From positions 1 through 64,000 of the forward strand of contig JAMOAY010000001.1 in assembly GCA_039908525.1 (NCBI GenBank): a DNA stretch of 64,000 bases. The letters are read 5' to 3'. The stretch comes from Magnetaquicoccus sp039908525. Lineage in GTDB: Bacteria > Pseudomonadota > Magnetococcia > Magnetococcales > Magnetaquicoccaceae. Positions within the stretch are counted from its first letter, which is position 1, and every line of letters begins with the position of its first letter. The notes under the pieces were generated by a model. The model was not told where the DNA came from and ran no database searches. It saw only the letters and a program-made list of their open reading frames with translations. A program made the translations under genes and the position numbers. Below, piece by piece: positions 1 through 8,500 of the stretch.

Positions 1-262
1 CCACCTGGATGCCACGCTCCGCGAACATGGCGATGCAGGATGGCGCAATCAACCCTTCGACAAATTCACCCCAACGTCCACCCAGGCGACCAACCTCTTT
101 GGAGACCTGTTCGATCTTCACGGATAAACGGGCGTCTCGCTCCCGCATGATACGTTCCGACTCTTCAATCCTTTCCGATAAACGTGCATCCCTCTCCCGC
201 ATGATACGTTCCGATTCCTTGAACAGTTGCCATATATCGTCGATGGTGACGTCGGTTGACAT
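1..262 (-). CDS. DUF3782-like coiled-coil protein, C-terminus off the window
   Basis: The 87 visible codons begin at an ATG with AGGGGAG a few bases upstream. The N-terminal part is a charged helix containing two copies of an 18-residue segment (core SERIMRERDARLS). It is followed by VGRLGGRWGEFVEGLIAP and a segment ending MFAERGIQV. The order coiled coil, then LGGRWGEF, is what I know from the DUF3782-type family of uncharacterised proteins, which often carry a nuclease-like fold further downstream. That part lies beyond the window edge, so no activity can be claimed. The gene starts 40 bases after the yejB stop on the same strand, where yejE would usually sit, and may be co-transcribed with yejAB. 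The family assignment is moderate; the reading frame is convincing. Confidence 0.65.
   Translation of the reverse strand, partial: MSTDVTIDDIWQLFKESERIMRERDARLSERIEESERIMRERDARLSVKIEQVSKEVGRLGGRWGEFVEGLIAPSCIAMFAERGIQV
123..230 (-). repeat. 54-bp tandem duplication inside the coiled-coil gene
   Basis: Two adjacent 54-base copies (123-176 and 177-230) both begin with GATAAACG on the plus strand and share the block CTCCCGCATGATACGTTCCGA. They encode the two 18-residue coiled-coil segments. The period is a multiple of three, so the frame is kept. Confidence 0.8.
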
Positions 263-302
263 GGCGTTTCTCCCCTATCGTTGTACGGCATTTACAAAAG
301 AC

Positions 303-1382
303 TCACGCAGCCCGTTCAAAGGTGATGCGGGGATCGACAAGTACATAGGTCAGATCGGTCAACAGTTTGGTCAGCAGACCCAGGAGGGTGAAAAAATAGA
401 GGGTGGCCATCACCACCGGATAGTCCCGGTTGATGACCGATTCATAACCCAGCAGACCAAGCCCGTCCAGACTGAAGATGGTCTCCAACAACAAGGAGCC
501 ACTGAAGAAAGCCGCCACGAAGGAGCCCGGAAAACCGGTCACCAGAGGGATCATGGCGTTGCGAAACACGTGACGGTAGAGGACCGCCCGCTCGGACAAC
601 CCTTTGGCACGGGCCGTCAACACATACTGCTTGGCGATCTCCTCCAAAAAACTGTTCTTGGTCAACAAGGTCATCACCGCAAATGAGCCGACCACCGAGG
701 CGACGACCGGCAAGGTGATGTGCCAGAGATAATCCGCGATGCGCAACGGCCAGGAGAGAGAGGCCCAGTTGTCCGACACCAGCCCCCGCAGAGGGAACAG
801 ATCCCAGAAACTGCCGCCGCCAAACAGCACGATCAGCATCACCCCCAGCACAAAACCGGGGATGGAATAGCCCACCAGAATCAACGTGGAGGTAAAGGCA
901 TCAAAACGGCTGCCATGGTGGACCGCCTTGCGAATGCCCAGAGGAATGCTCACCAGATAGGTCAACAGAAAGCTCCACAAGCCCAGCGAAATGGAGACCG
1001 GCAGCTTCTCGATGACCAGATCCACAACCCGTTTGTGGTGATAGTAGGACTCGCCAAAATCAAAACGCAGATAGTTCCAGACCATCTGCACGAATCGCTC
1101 CCAGGCCGGTTTGTCAAACCCGTACAGCTGGCGCAGCGCCTCCACCTGCTCCGGGGCCACCCCCCGGTTGCCCCGATAGAGCCCCCCGCTGCTGCCCCCT
1201 GCCGCCACCTCCATACCCCCCCCGCCCATGCCGCCACTGCCCTGCGCATGGTGTTCCAGCAGGGCAATCATCTGCTCCACCGGCCCGCCCGGAACAAACT
1301 GGATGACCAGGAAGGTGACCCCCAGAATGCCGAGCAGGGTGGGCACCATCAACAGCAGGCGCCGCAGGATATAGGCGCTCAT
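303..1382 (-). CDS. yejB: Microcin C/oligopeptide ABC transporter permease YejB
   Basis: This 359-residue inner-membrane permease matches the length of Escherichia coli YejB. It begins MSAYILRRLLLMVPTLLGIL and ends close to the family's LVDPRI. Family features seen are APGGPV-like VPGGPVEQ near residue 30, YGFDKPAWERF, the conserved SIPLGIRKAVHHGSRFD, LFPLRGLVS, and the ATPase-contact segment TARAKGLSERAVLYRHVFRNA. A Gly/Met-rich insert (about residues 48-72) lies in the first periplasmic loop, which is also variable in E. coli. The ATG overlaps the yejA stop as ATGA, so the two genes are translationally coupled. I chose this start because longer readings run back into yejA. YejB normally works with YejE (second permease), YejF (ATPase) and YejA; only yejA is in the window. 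Confidence 0.95.
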   Translation of the reverse strand: MSAYILRRLLLMVPTLLGILGVTFLVIQFVPGGPVEQMIALLEHHAQGSGGMGGGGMEVAAGGSSGGLYRGNRGVAPEQVEALRQLYGFDKPAWERFVQMVWNYLRFDFGESYYHHKRVVDLVIEKLPVSISLGLWSFLLTYLVSIPLGIRKAVHHGSRFDAFTSTLILVGYSIPGFVLGVMLIVLFGGGSFWDLFPLRGLVSDNWASLSWPLRIADYLWHITLPVVASVVGSFAVMTLLTKNSFLEEIAKQYVLTARAKGLSERAVLYRHVFRNAMIPLVTGFPGSFVAAFFSGSLLLETIFSLDGLGLLGYESVINRDYPVVMATLYFFTLLGLLTKLLTDLTYVLVDPRITFERAA

Positions 1383-3217
1383 GGCTGGCCCTTCGACCCC
1401 TGCGGAACCGGATCCTGGATCCACCAGGCCATCAGCCAGCTGTCGGGCATGTAATAGAGAGGAAACTGCTCCGGATGACGCAACTGGCTCCAATAGGCGA
1501 CCCGATAGTAGTCCAGATACCAGTTGGGAACCAGATAGTGGCCGCTCCACAACACCCGGTCCAGGGCGCGACAGGCGGTGAGCAGACTCTCCCGGTTCTC
1601 TGCATAGATCACCTTTTCCACCAGGGCGTCCACCGCCGGGTCTTTCAGACCGATCAGATTGCGACTGCCCTGGATGTCGGCACTGGCCGAATGCCACATA
1701 TCCCGCTGCTCGTTGCCGGGCGATTGGGACTGGCTGAAGGTGTGCACGGTCATGTCGAAATCGAAGGTATCCATGCGCCGTTGATAGAGGGAGAGGTCCA
1801 CCGTGCGGTAGCTGAGCTCCACGCCCAACTTTTTCAGGTTGGCGGCATAGGGGGTCATCACCCGCTCAAAGGCCGGTGAGGCCAGCAACATTTCGATCTT
1901 GAACGGCTGTCCGGCCGGGTTGATCAGCAGCCCGTCGCTGCCCAACTTCCAGCCGGCTGCCGCCAGCAGTTCGGTCGCCTGGCGGAGATTGGCACGCAGA
2001 GAGCCCGGTGCGACCGTGGAAGGGGGAGGTTGCCGCTCCTGAAACACCGCCGGGTCCAGTTGGGCCCGCAACGGTTCCAACAGGGCCAATTCGGCCGGCG
2101 AGGGTTTGCCTCTGGCAGCCAGTTCGGAGTTGGAAAAATAGCTGTCGGAGCGGCGGTACTGGTTGTGAAACAGATTCTCGTTGCTCCATTCAAAGTCCAT
2201 GGCCAGCCCCAGGGCCTGACGAACCCGTTTGTCCTGCAAAATGGGACGCCGGGTATTGAACAGCCAACCCTGGATGCCGGCCCCCTGTTTGTGGGGCAGA
2301 GACTCCTTGCGGATACGTCCCTGGTCAAACTTCTCCCCCACATAGTCCCGGGCCCACTGTTTGGAGTTGTTCTCGAAAATATAATCGAACTCCCCCGCCT
2401 TGAACCCCTCCAGGGCGACGACCGGATCCTTGAAATATTTGATGACGATGCGGTCAAAATTATGCATACCCCGGCGCACCGGCAACTCCCGCCCCCAATA
2501 GTCGGGGTTGCGCCGATAGGTGATGCTCTTGCCGGCATCAAAACCCTCCACCCGATAGGGACCGGAGCCGGTGGGCACGGTCAAATCCCCTTTGTCAAAG
2601 GGGTGTTTCTCAAAAAACTGACGGTTCAACACCGGCAACTCTCCGATGATCAGGGGCAGTTCCCGATTTTTCTGGGCAAACTCAAAACGGATGCGCTGGG
2701 CATCCAGGGGTACCGCAGACTGGATATCCTGCCAATAACTCTGGTACAGCGGATGGGCCTTGCCGGATTTCAGGGTGTTGAAGGAGAACACCACGTCCTC
2801 TGCCGTGACCGGTGAACCATCGGAAAAACGGGCGTTGGGATGCAGTTGATAGGTGACGGAAAGGCCATCGCTGGCCACCTGGATATCCTTGGCCAGCAGG
2901 CCGTACTGGGAAAAAGGTTCATCCATGGCCTGTACGGCCAGGGTTTCAAACAGCAGACCGGCCAGCAGGTCGGGGGCGCTGCCCTTCAGGGTATAGGGGT
3001 TCATCTTGTCGAAGCTGCCGAGGGCGTGCAGGGTCAGGGTACCGCCCCGCACAGCATTGGCGGAGGTGTAGGCAAAACGGGTGAAGTCGGCGGGGTATTT
3101 CAACTGTCCATCCAGGCTGATCCCGTGGGCCGCCAGGCCGGCAGAGGGCAACAGCAGCCCTGTCCACAGAAGCAACGCCAGCCCCATTCCATACCAACCT
3201 TTCGTCCGACATGCCAT
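1379..3217 (-). CDS. yejA: Periplasmic peptide-binding protein YejA (SBP family 5)
   Basis: This 612-residue extracellular solute-binding protein of family 5 has a clear signal peptide: MACRTKGWYG, then a hydrophobic stretch, then the cleavage-like sequence AGLAAHG near residue 30. The mature part has the family-5 landmarks GGTLTLHALGSFDKMNPYT, FETLAVQAMDEP, the segment FSDGSPVTAEDVVFSFNTL and TGSGPYRVEGFDAGKSITY. Homologues bind oligopeptides (microcin C in E. coli) in the periplasm and hand them to the YejBE permease. The first gene of the pair, it overlaps yejB by four bases. Upstream, a triple-hairpin intergenic element separates it from the SMC-like gene. Confidence 0.95.
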   Translation of the reverse strand: MACRTKGWYGMGLALLLWTGLLLPSAGLAAHGISLDGQLKYPADFTRFAYTSANAVRGGTLTLHALGSFDKMNPYTLKGSAPDLLAGLLFETLAVQAMDEPFSQYGLLAKDIQVASDGLSVTYQLHPNARFSDGSPVTAEDVVFSFNTLKSGKAHPLYQSYWQDIQSAVPLDAQRIRFEFAQKNRELPLIIGELPVLNRQFFEKHPFDKGDLTVPTGSGPYRVEGFDAGKSITYRRNPDYWGRELPVRRGMHNFDRIVIKYFKDPVVALEGFKAGEFDYIFENNSKQWARDYVGEKFDQGRIRKESLPHKQGAGIQGWLFNTRRPILQDKRVRQALGLAMDFEWSNENLFHNQYRRSDSYFSNSELAARGKPSPAELALLEPLRAQLDPAVFQERQPPPSTVAPGSLRANLRQATELLAAAGWKLGSDGLLINPAGQPFKIEMLLASPAFERVMTPYAANLKKLGVELSYRTVDLSLYQRRMDTFDFDMTVHTFSQSQSPGNEQRDMWHSASADIQGSRNLIGLKDPAVDALVEKVIYAENRESLLTACRALDRVLWSGHYLVPNWYLDYYRVAYWSQLRHPEQFPLYYMPDSWLMAWWIQDPVPQGSKGQP

Positions 3218-3241
3218 GGCCTTGCATCCTCATCTGCTATG

Positions 3242-3309
3242 GGGGGCTCCGCCCCCGACCCCGCCAGGGGCTTTGCCCCTGGACCCCACCAGGGGGATAA
3301 TCCCCCTGG
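3242..3309. repeat. Triple-hairpin intergenic element, copy 1
   Basis: There are three consecutive perfect inverted repeats: 3242-3256 (GGGGGC-TCC-GCCCCC), 3264-3282 (CCAGGGGC-TTT-GCCCCTGG) and 3289-3309 (CCAGGGGGA-TAA-TCCCCCTGG). The second and third are joined by GGACCCCA. The same array in the same order occurs at 9450-9519. It sits between the SMC-like gene stop and the yejA start, and could act as a terminator or mRNA-stability element on either strand, although no T-run follows. Confidence 0.85.
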
Positions 3310-3331
3310 ACCCCTGCCAGTTAAACACCCG

Positions 3332-5983
3332 CTACCCCGCCTCCCGACAATCCTGCAACGTCACAAAATGGCCCCCCATGTCCCGATAGGCCCGACCGTG
3401 ACAGGTCAACAACAGTATCTGATAGTTTCTGGCCGCCTGGAACAAAATTTTCTTCATGCAATCCCGCCGTTGATCGTCCGAGTTGACCAGGGCATCGTCC
3501 AGGAGCAGCAACACCGGACTCCCCCTCTCCCGCAGCAGATCAGCATAGGCCAAACGGACCAGAATCGCCAGCTGCTCACGGGTGCCGATGCTCAAATCGG
3601 TAAACAGTTCGTTCCACGCAGCCCGCTGCAAACCACACAACTCCAGATCCTCGTTGAGAATCGGTTGCGCACCTGGGAAAAGCTGTTGCAAATAGGGTTG
3701 CATGCGACGGATGATGGGCAGCGAGACCTGCGCCTTGGCCCGGCCCAGGGCCTCATCCAGGGTTTTGAACAACAGATCGACCGCCTGTGCCTGCCGCTGC
3801 ACATGTTCCACTTGGCGATTGGCCAGATCCAGCTCCCCCTCGGCCTTGGCCAACTCCTCGGCCAACCCCCGTTGTCCCAGCGTGTTCAACTCGACGGTCA
3901 GATCCCGCACCTCCCGCTCCAGACGCTGCAACTCATCGCGGATGGAACGCAGCGCCTGCTCCGTCTGTTCCCGTTCCAGGGCAACCCGTTCGGGATTTTC
4001 TGCCTGCAACAGGCGCTGGCTGACCACCAGACGCTGCTCCTGCTGCCGCTCCTGCGCCTGCGCCTGGGCCAAACGGGTCTGCACGGCCTCATCCGCCTCC
4101 CGACCTCTGGCCGCCTGCAACCCCTCCTGCCGCTCCTGCACCTCCCGCTGTGAAAAACGCAGATCGGCCTGGGCCGTGATCCACGCCATCTGCAGACGGC
4201 TGAAATCGCCCTCCTGTTGGGTGTAGGCCCCTTCCAGCGCCTGTATGCGGCTTTTCTGCAGCTGCAACCCCTCTTCCATGGCGGCCACCGACTCCAGATT
4301 CTCCTCCGGGAAAGACTCCTCCCCCAACTGCTGCCGTTTGGCCAACAACTGCGCCAAACCATCCTGCAGGCCGGCCAGCCCCTGGGGCGCCAGAATGGCC
4401 AACCTGGCCGCCTGCTGCTGGGCGGCAGCCTCCCACACCTGCTGTTGACGCCACCGTTCGGAGGCCTCGCCCACCGACGCCACTCCGAGGAGGCTCAGCT
4501 GGCGTTGCAGCCGACCGCTCAGCGCCTGGGCCGTCTGCTGCAGCTTGGCCACATCCTGCCCTCCTCCCGGATGGAGGGTGATCTCCCCCAACCCCGGCAG
4601 CTGCAGGGAGACCTTCTGCAGCAACTGGCGCGACCCCTGCCCCTGCAGAACCTCCTCCCCCAGACGCAGGGTTTGACCCTCCCGCAGTGCGTAGTCCAAT
4701 CGGGTGGCCACCGCCTTGAAGAGCTCCTCGGCCAACAGGCCATCCCGTTCCAGGAGACGCAACGCTTCCAGCTGCCGCTCATCCATCGGCCAGGCATCCC
4801 GTTGCACCAGGGCGTGCCGCCGGGCCTCATCGGCCTGCCGCGCCTCGGCCAGCATCCGCTCCTGCCGGGTCTGCTCGACCACCAGCTGCCGCCGTTCCCT
4901 GGCAGCCCGAGCCTGACGCAACAGGGCATCCTGCCGGGACTCCTGCTCTCTGGACTGCAACAACTCCGCCTTGATCTGCTCCAGGCGGGCCTGCACCGGT
5001 TGCAGAGCCGCATGCCGCTCGGCCAACACCCCCTGCCGGGTGCGCAAGCTGTCTTCAGCCCGCTGACTCTCCTGAATGGCCTGGCTGCGCATCTGCCATG
5101 CCTGCTCCGCCGCCTGCCGCTCGGCCTGCAGACGGTGCAGCTGCTGCTGGTCGCTCTGCACCTGGTTGACCAGACCTTGGATGTGGGCGGCTTTTTGCTC
5201 CAGGGCGCCCCGTCTGCTCTCTGTCCTGGCCAGGATCCGCTCCTCGTGGTATCCCTGCAACCGCTGCTGGCGCGTCGCCAACTGGGCCACCTTCTGCTCG
5301 TAGGCCGCCAACGCCTGGTGCAGCTCCTGGCAACGGGCGACCATCCGCTCCTGCTGCTGTTGGGCCTCCCGATAGGCGCCCCGCGGTTTGTCCCGCTTGT
5401 CGAAATAGAGCGCCCGCTGCTCCTGGATGCGTCGATAGAGCACCTGCCCCTCCTCACCCCCCAGCAGTTCCTCCAACTCCCCCGAGAAGGTGGCCCGCAA
5501 CCGCTGCCGGGACCCCTCGTTGAGGAGAACCGGCTCGTAGGCTTTGCCCTGCTCCAGCCACAGCAGGCCGGAGATCCCCTGATGCTCCATTTTGCTGCCA
5601 CCCCGCAGGGCATGGCTGAATCCCAGCAGCTCCGCCAACTGCTCCTCAGCAGCGGGCCCCTCCCACTGCTGCCCTGTGCTGGCCTTCAGGAAGGCCCCTC
5701 CGTCGCGGCGTTTGGAAAACCGCTTGTTCAGCCAATAGGTGACGGCACCGAGCTGAAACTGCAGATCCACCTGCGGGGTAACCGCCGCCGCATAGCGCAC
5801 ATAGCGCTCCGCCGCACTGCTGTTGTAACGGTTGAACAGCACCGCCTGCAGGGCCAGCAGAATGGTCGATTTGCCCTCTTCGTTGCCACCGGCGATGATG
5901 TTGAGACCGGGCGACAAACCCTGCAGCCGCAGCGGATCCTGAAACAGACGAAACTGGCGGATCTCCAATGTCTGGATCTGCAT
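3332..5983 (-). CDS. SMC/YhaN-like AAA ATPase with long coiled coil
   Basis: This 883-residue ATPase has a split ABC-type head. The N-terminus starts MQIQTLEIRQFRLFQ with the P-loop GGNEEGKST (residues 32-40). The C-terminus carries the signature-like SIGTREQLAILVRLAYADLL and Walker B VLLLLDDALVNSDDQR near residue 825. Between them is a long Gln/Glu/Arg-rich coiled coil. The TREQL signature is typical of the YhaN/SbcC-like group, whose members usually pair with an SbcD-type nuclease. No such nuclease is adjacent, and I saw no CxxC zinc hook in the coil. The ATG lies five bases after the amrS stop, so the genes are probably co-transcribed. A longer reading upstream runs through amrS and lacks family similarity. 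The role in DNA repair or chromosome handling is inferred. Confidence 0.85.
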   Translation of the reverse strand: MQIQTLEIRQFRLFQDPLRLQGLSPGLNIIAGGNEEGKSTILLALQAVLFNRYNSSAAERYVRYAAAVTPQVDLQFQLGAVTYWLNKRFSKRRDGGAFLKASTGQQWEGPAAEEQLAELLGFSHALRGGSKMEHQGISGLLWLEQGKAYEPVLLNEGSRQRLRATFSGELEELLGGEEGQVLYRRIQEQRALYFDKRDKPRGAYREAQQQQERMVARCQELHQALAAYEQKVAQLATRQQRLQGYHEERILARTESRRGALEQKAAHIQGLVNQVQSDQQQLHRLQAERQAAEQAWQMRSQAIQESQRAEDSLRTRQGVLAERHAALQPVQARLEQIKAELLQSREQESRQDALLRQARAARERRQLVVEQTRQERMLAEARQADEARRHALVQRDAWPMDERQLEALRLLERDGLLAEELFKAVATRLDYALREGQTLRLGEEVLQGQGSRQLLQKVSLQLPGLGEITLHPGGGQDVAKLQQTAQALSGRLQRQLSLLGVASVGEASERWRQQQVWEAAAQQQAARLAILAPQGLAGLQDGLAQLLAKRQQLGEESFPEENLESVAAMEEGLQLQKSRIQALEGAYTQQEGDFSRLQMAWITAQADLRFSQREVQERQEGLQAARGREADEAVQTRLAQAQAQERQQEQRLVVSQRLLQAENPERVALEREQTEQALRSIRDELQRLEREVRDLTVELNTLGQRGLAEELAKAEGELDLANRQVEHVQRQAQAVDLLFKTLDEALGRAKAQVSLPIIRRMQPYLQQLFPGAQPILNEDLELCGLQRAAWNELFTDLSIGTREQLAILVRLAYADLLRERGSPVLLLLDDALVNSDDQRRDCMKKILFQAARNYQILLLTCHGRAYRDMGGHFVTLQDCREAG

Positions 5984-5987
5984 CGTT

Positions 5988-7049
5988 CTACACCAGATGC
6001 AGAGGCTGACGCCGGCTGCCCCACCCCCCAGGGAGTGCCTCGAAGCGCCCCGCACAGGGGGTCTGACAAACCCGGCAACGCCCCTCTTCATCCAGATGCC
6101 ACCCTGTCACCGCATACCCCGCCCGCTCGATCAGGCGACCGCCACAGCCATGGCACAGCGTCACACCCCCCTCCGGATCCACCACGTTACCCGTATAGGC
6201 GTGCCGCACCCCATTGGCGCGGGCGATATGCCGGGCCCGCTGCACCGTCGCCAACGGTGTCGGCGGTTTGTCACGCATCTTCCAGTCGGGATGGAAGGCC
6301 GAAAAATGGATCGGCACCTCTGCGCCCAACCGCTCCACCACCCAGCGGGTCAACGCCTCCAGCTCGGCGTTGGAATCATTCTCACCCGGGATCAGCAGCG
6401 TGGTGAGCTCCACCCATACCGAGGTCTCCCGCTTGAGATATTCCAGCAGCTCCAGGATCGGCTGCAGATGGCCGCCCGTCAAACGGTAGTAAAATGCCTC
6501 TGAAAAGGCTTTCAGGTCCACATTGGCGGCATCCATATGACGAAAAAACAGCTCCGCCGGTTTGGGGTGGATGTAACCCGCCGTCACCGCCACCGAGCGA
6601 ATGCCCTGCGCCCGGCAGGCCTGGGCCACATCCACCGCATATTCCAGAAAAATCACCGGATCGTTGTAGGTATAGGCCACGCTGCGACAGCCGCTGCGCA
6701 CCGCCGCCGCCGCAATGGCCTCCGGCCCGGCATGCTCCGCCAGGCGTTCCATCTGCCGTGCCTTGCTGATATCCCAGTTCTGGCAGAAGCTGCAGGCCAG
6801 ATTGCATCCCGCCGTGCCAAACGACAAGATCGGCGTGCCCGGCAAAAAGTGGTTCAACGGTTTTTTTTCCACCGGGTCGACACAAAAACCGCTGGATCGA
6901 CCGTAGGTGGTCAACACCATCCGACCGCCCTCATGAGCCCGGACAAAACAAAATCCCCGCTGTCCCTCCCCCAACTGACAGTTGCGGGGACAGAGATCGC
7001 ACTGAATGCGACCGTTCTCCAGGGGGTGCCAAAAGCCGGCTTCCATCAT
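5988..7049 (-). CDS. amrS: AmmeMemoRadiSam system radical SAM enzyme AmrS
   Basis: This 353-residue radical SAM protein has the [4Fe-4S]/SAM motif CNLACSFC (Cys 82, 86, 89). It also has an N-terminal cysteine cluster (CDLCPRNC, then C34) and a C-terminal zinc-ribbon-like set (CHGCG and CRVCQTPC). The segment RGFCFVRAHEGG, the phrase LNHFLPGTPILSFGTAG and YTYNDPVIFLEYAVD are typical of the AmrS family. AmrS is usually encoded with Memo and AMMECR1 partners, neither of which is in the window; its substrate is unknown. Two in-frame ATGs are adjacent at the start (7049 and 7046), and the ribosome-binding site is weak. It heads the transcription unit that includes the SMC-like gene and diverges from the ferritin-like gene. 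Confidence 0.92.
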   Translation of the reverse strand: MMEAGFWHPLENGRIQCDLCPRNCQLGEGQRGFCFVRAHEGGRMVLTTYGRSSGFCVDPVEKKPLNHFLPGTPILSFGTAGCNLACSFCQNWDISKARQMERLAEHAGPEAIAAAAVRSGCRSVAYTYNDPVIFLEYAVDVAQACRAQGIRSVAVTAGYIHPKPAELFFRHMDAANVDLKAFSEAFYYRLTGGHLQPILELLEYLKRETSVWVELTTLLIPGENDSNAELEALTRWVVERLGAEVPIHFSAFHPDWKMRDKPPTPLATVQRARHIARANGVRHAYTGNVVDPEGGVTLCHGCGGRLIERAGYAVTGWHLDEEGRCRVCQTPCAGRFEALPGGWGSRRQPLHLV

Positions 7050-7108
7050 GTTATTTACCTGTTATCACGCATCAATCCATCATAAAAACGGTCGCCACTC
7101 GGCAGATA

Positions 7109-7137
7109 TTGAATTCCTGGTCTGTTTGTGCCTTAAT
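7109..7137 (+). promoter_or_regulatory. Possible sigma-70 promoter for the ferritin-like gene
   Basis: TTGAAT and CTTAAT are separated by 17 bases, about 80 bases before the ferritin-like ATG, in the AT-richest part of the divergent gap. Each box matches consensus at four of six positions, so this is suggestive only. Confidence 0.3.
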
Positions 7138-7215
7138 AGCCTGCGTCTGATTGTGCGTCAGAATCCGTCTCTGGTCCACAATTTCCTGTTCGTGACACCA
7201 TCTGGGGAGGAGTTC

Positions 7216-7698
7216 ATGCAAGCTGCCATTCAATTTTTCAAGGATGCTCTGCACCATGAAGTGAGGGCGGCCGCCTTCTACAACAAGGCCGCCGAGATTA
7301 CCCGGGATGACGAGTCCCGCATGCTCTACATCAAATTGGCCGGCATGGAGGAAGGACACACCTCCTGGTTGGTGGACAAGGTCAAACAGGCGCCCTGCGG
7401 CAAGGCGTTTGACGTGGATGCCTTCGTGCGGGAACTGGAAAACGAAGCGGGCGATGCCATCTCCCCGGAACATCTCAACCTGATCGAGACGGGAACCCTG
7501 CGTGAGGTGCTGGAACTGGCGATCCAGTTCGAGAATCAGGCCTGTCAGGACTACGAGAATCTGGCCCAGGCAGCCACCGACTTCAGCGTGAAAACCTACT
7601 GCCAGGAAGCGGCCAAGGAGGAGCGCGAGCACATTCGCGAATTGACCAACCTGCTGAACTCCCTGAACATGCCGGAAGACGACCGTCCCGGCCTCTGA
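7216..7698 (+). CDS. Ferritin-like (rubrerythrin-type) diiron protein
   Basis: This is a 160-residue, all-helical cytosolic protein of the ferritin/rubrerythrin superfamily. The diiron ligand pattern is visible: a Glu in the first helix (FFKDALHHEVRAAAFY, residue 15), EEGH (residues 45-48) in the second, a Glu in FENQACQDYENL, and EEREH near the C-terminus. There is no rubredoxin-like CxxC domain at the C-terminus, so it is a bare ferritin-like domain. Such proteins usually handle iron, peroxide or oxygen stress. The start is fixed by GGGGAGG five bases before ATG; longer readings upstream enter the promoter region. A strong hairpin follows directly. Confidence 0.85.
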   Translation: MQAAIQFFKDALHHEVRAAAFYNKAAEITRDDESRMLYIKLAGMEEGHTSWLVDKVKQAPCGKAFDVDAFVRELENEAGDAISPEHLNLIETGTLREVLELAIQFENQACQDYENLAQAATDFSVKTYCQEAAKEEREHIRELTNLLNSLNMPEDDRPGL

Positions 7699-7716
7699 TG
7701 CCCCGACAAGATGCAT

Positions 7717-7750
7717 GGTTCCCCTCTCCCCATGCAGGGAGAGGGGAACC
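7717..7750. terminator. Bidirectional hairpin between convergent genes
   Basis: A perfect 14-bp stem (GGTTCCCCTCTCCC pairing with its complement) surrounds a CATGCA loop, between the stops of the ferritin-like gene and the facing exonuclease gene. No long T-run follows on either side. Confidence 0.7.
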
Positions 7751-7789
7751 GGCCTGTTTCGCCGACTGCGGCAGATCCGCGAAGCTCTC

Positions 7790-8500
7790 TCAGAGGGAGG
7801 TCGGCTCCGTCAGGAGGCCTTGTTGTTGCATGGCGAGATAGATCTCCCGACTTACCCAGGCATCGGTGGCGGCGTAAGAGATCTGGAATGGCCGCAACTC
7901 TTTGTTGTCCCAGTTGGAACATTGCGCCCGCTTGGAGATGCGAAAGCCCAGAAAATGGGCTGAGAGGCTGCGCAGGCCGTAACTTTCGATACCCACCCGC
8001 CGTGTTACCTCGCTCAGGTCCAGCAGCTGTTTGGGTTGAAACGCGAAGACGGACTGCAGATTCTGCGCATCGTGGGCCAGCCCCACGCCCACCTTCAACA
8101 CCTTGTGGTCGCTGAGCAGATCGATCAGCGCGTCATACTGGGAGAGCCGCGGCAACTGGAAAATGTTGACATAACCCGTACCGGCCATCTGGATGAGGGA
8201 GGGGCGGTAGCTGACCCCCTTTTTGAAGGCGGGTCTGGTCTCCACGTCGAAGCCGATGACATGCTCGCTCTGCAACTGCAGCACAGCATCCAGAACCTGT
8301 TCATCTGAGTCAATCAGGTGAATGGCGCCCTCCCATTTGCGGATGGGAAGATCATTGATCTCAGACTTGGACAGCTTGCCGGTGGGCTCGATTGGCTGTT
8401 TGGACGACAATCCCATCACTGAATTCTCTGCATAACAAGTGGCCCCAGGTATGACAGATACCACAACTTCTCCCGTTGGGCAATCGTCACCGGTGCTCAT
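7790..8500 (-). CDS. RNase D/DnaQ-like 3'-5' exonuclease (DEDDy)
   Basis: This 236-residue protein has the DEDD exonuclease motifs in order: GFDVETRP (DxE), then GVGLAHDAQNL with its conserved Asp, and YAATDAW (Yx3D) near the C-terminus. The last marks the DEDDy type of RNase D, WRN and related nucleases. There is no HRDC domain, so it is shorter than RNase D and resembles the stand-alone ribonuclease D-like exonucleases. The ATG overlaps the TGA of the upstream pseudopilin gene (TGATG); a GTG one codon earlier is also possible. The first about 30 residues are not clearly conserved, so initiation at the later ATG at 8416 cannot be excluded. RNA or single-stranded DNA is the likely substrate. 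Confidence 0.85.
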   Translation of the reverse strand: MSTGDDCPTGEVVVSVIPGATCYAENSVMGLSSKQPIEPTGKLSKSEINDLPIRKWEGAIHLIDSDEQVLDAVLQLQSEHVIGFDVETRPAFKKGVSYRPSLIQMAGTGYVNIFQLPRLSQYDALIDLLSDHKVLKVGVGLAHDAQNLQSVFAFQPKQLLDLSEVTRRVGIESYGLRSLSAHFLGFRISKRAQCSNWDNKELRPFQISYAATDAWVSREIYLAMQQQGLLTEPTSL

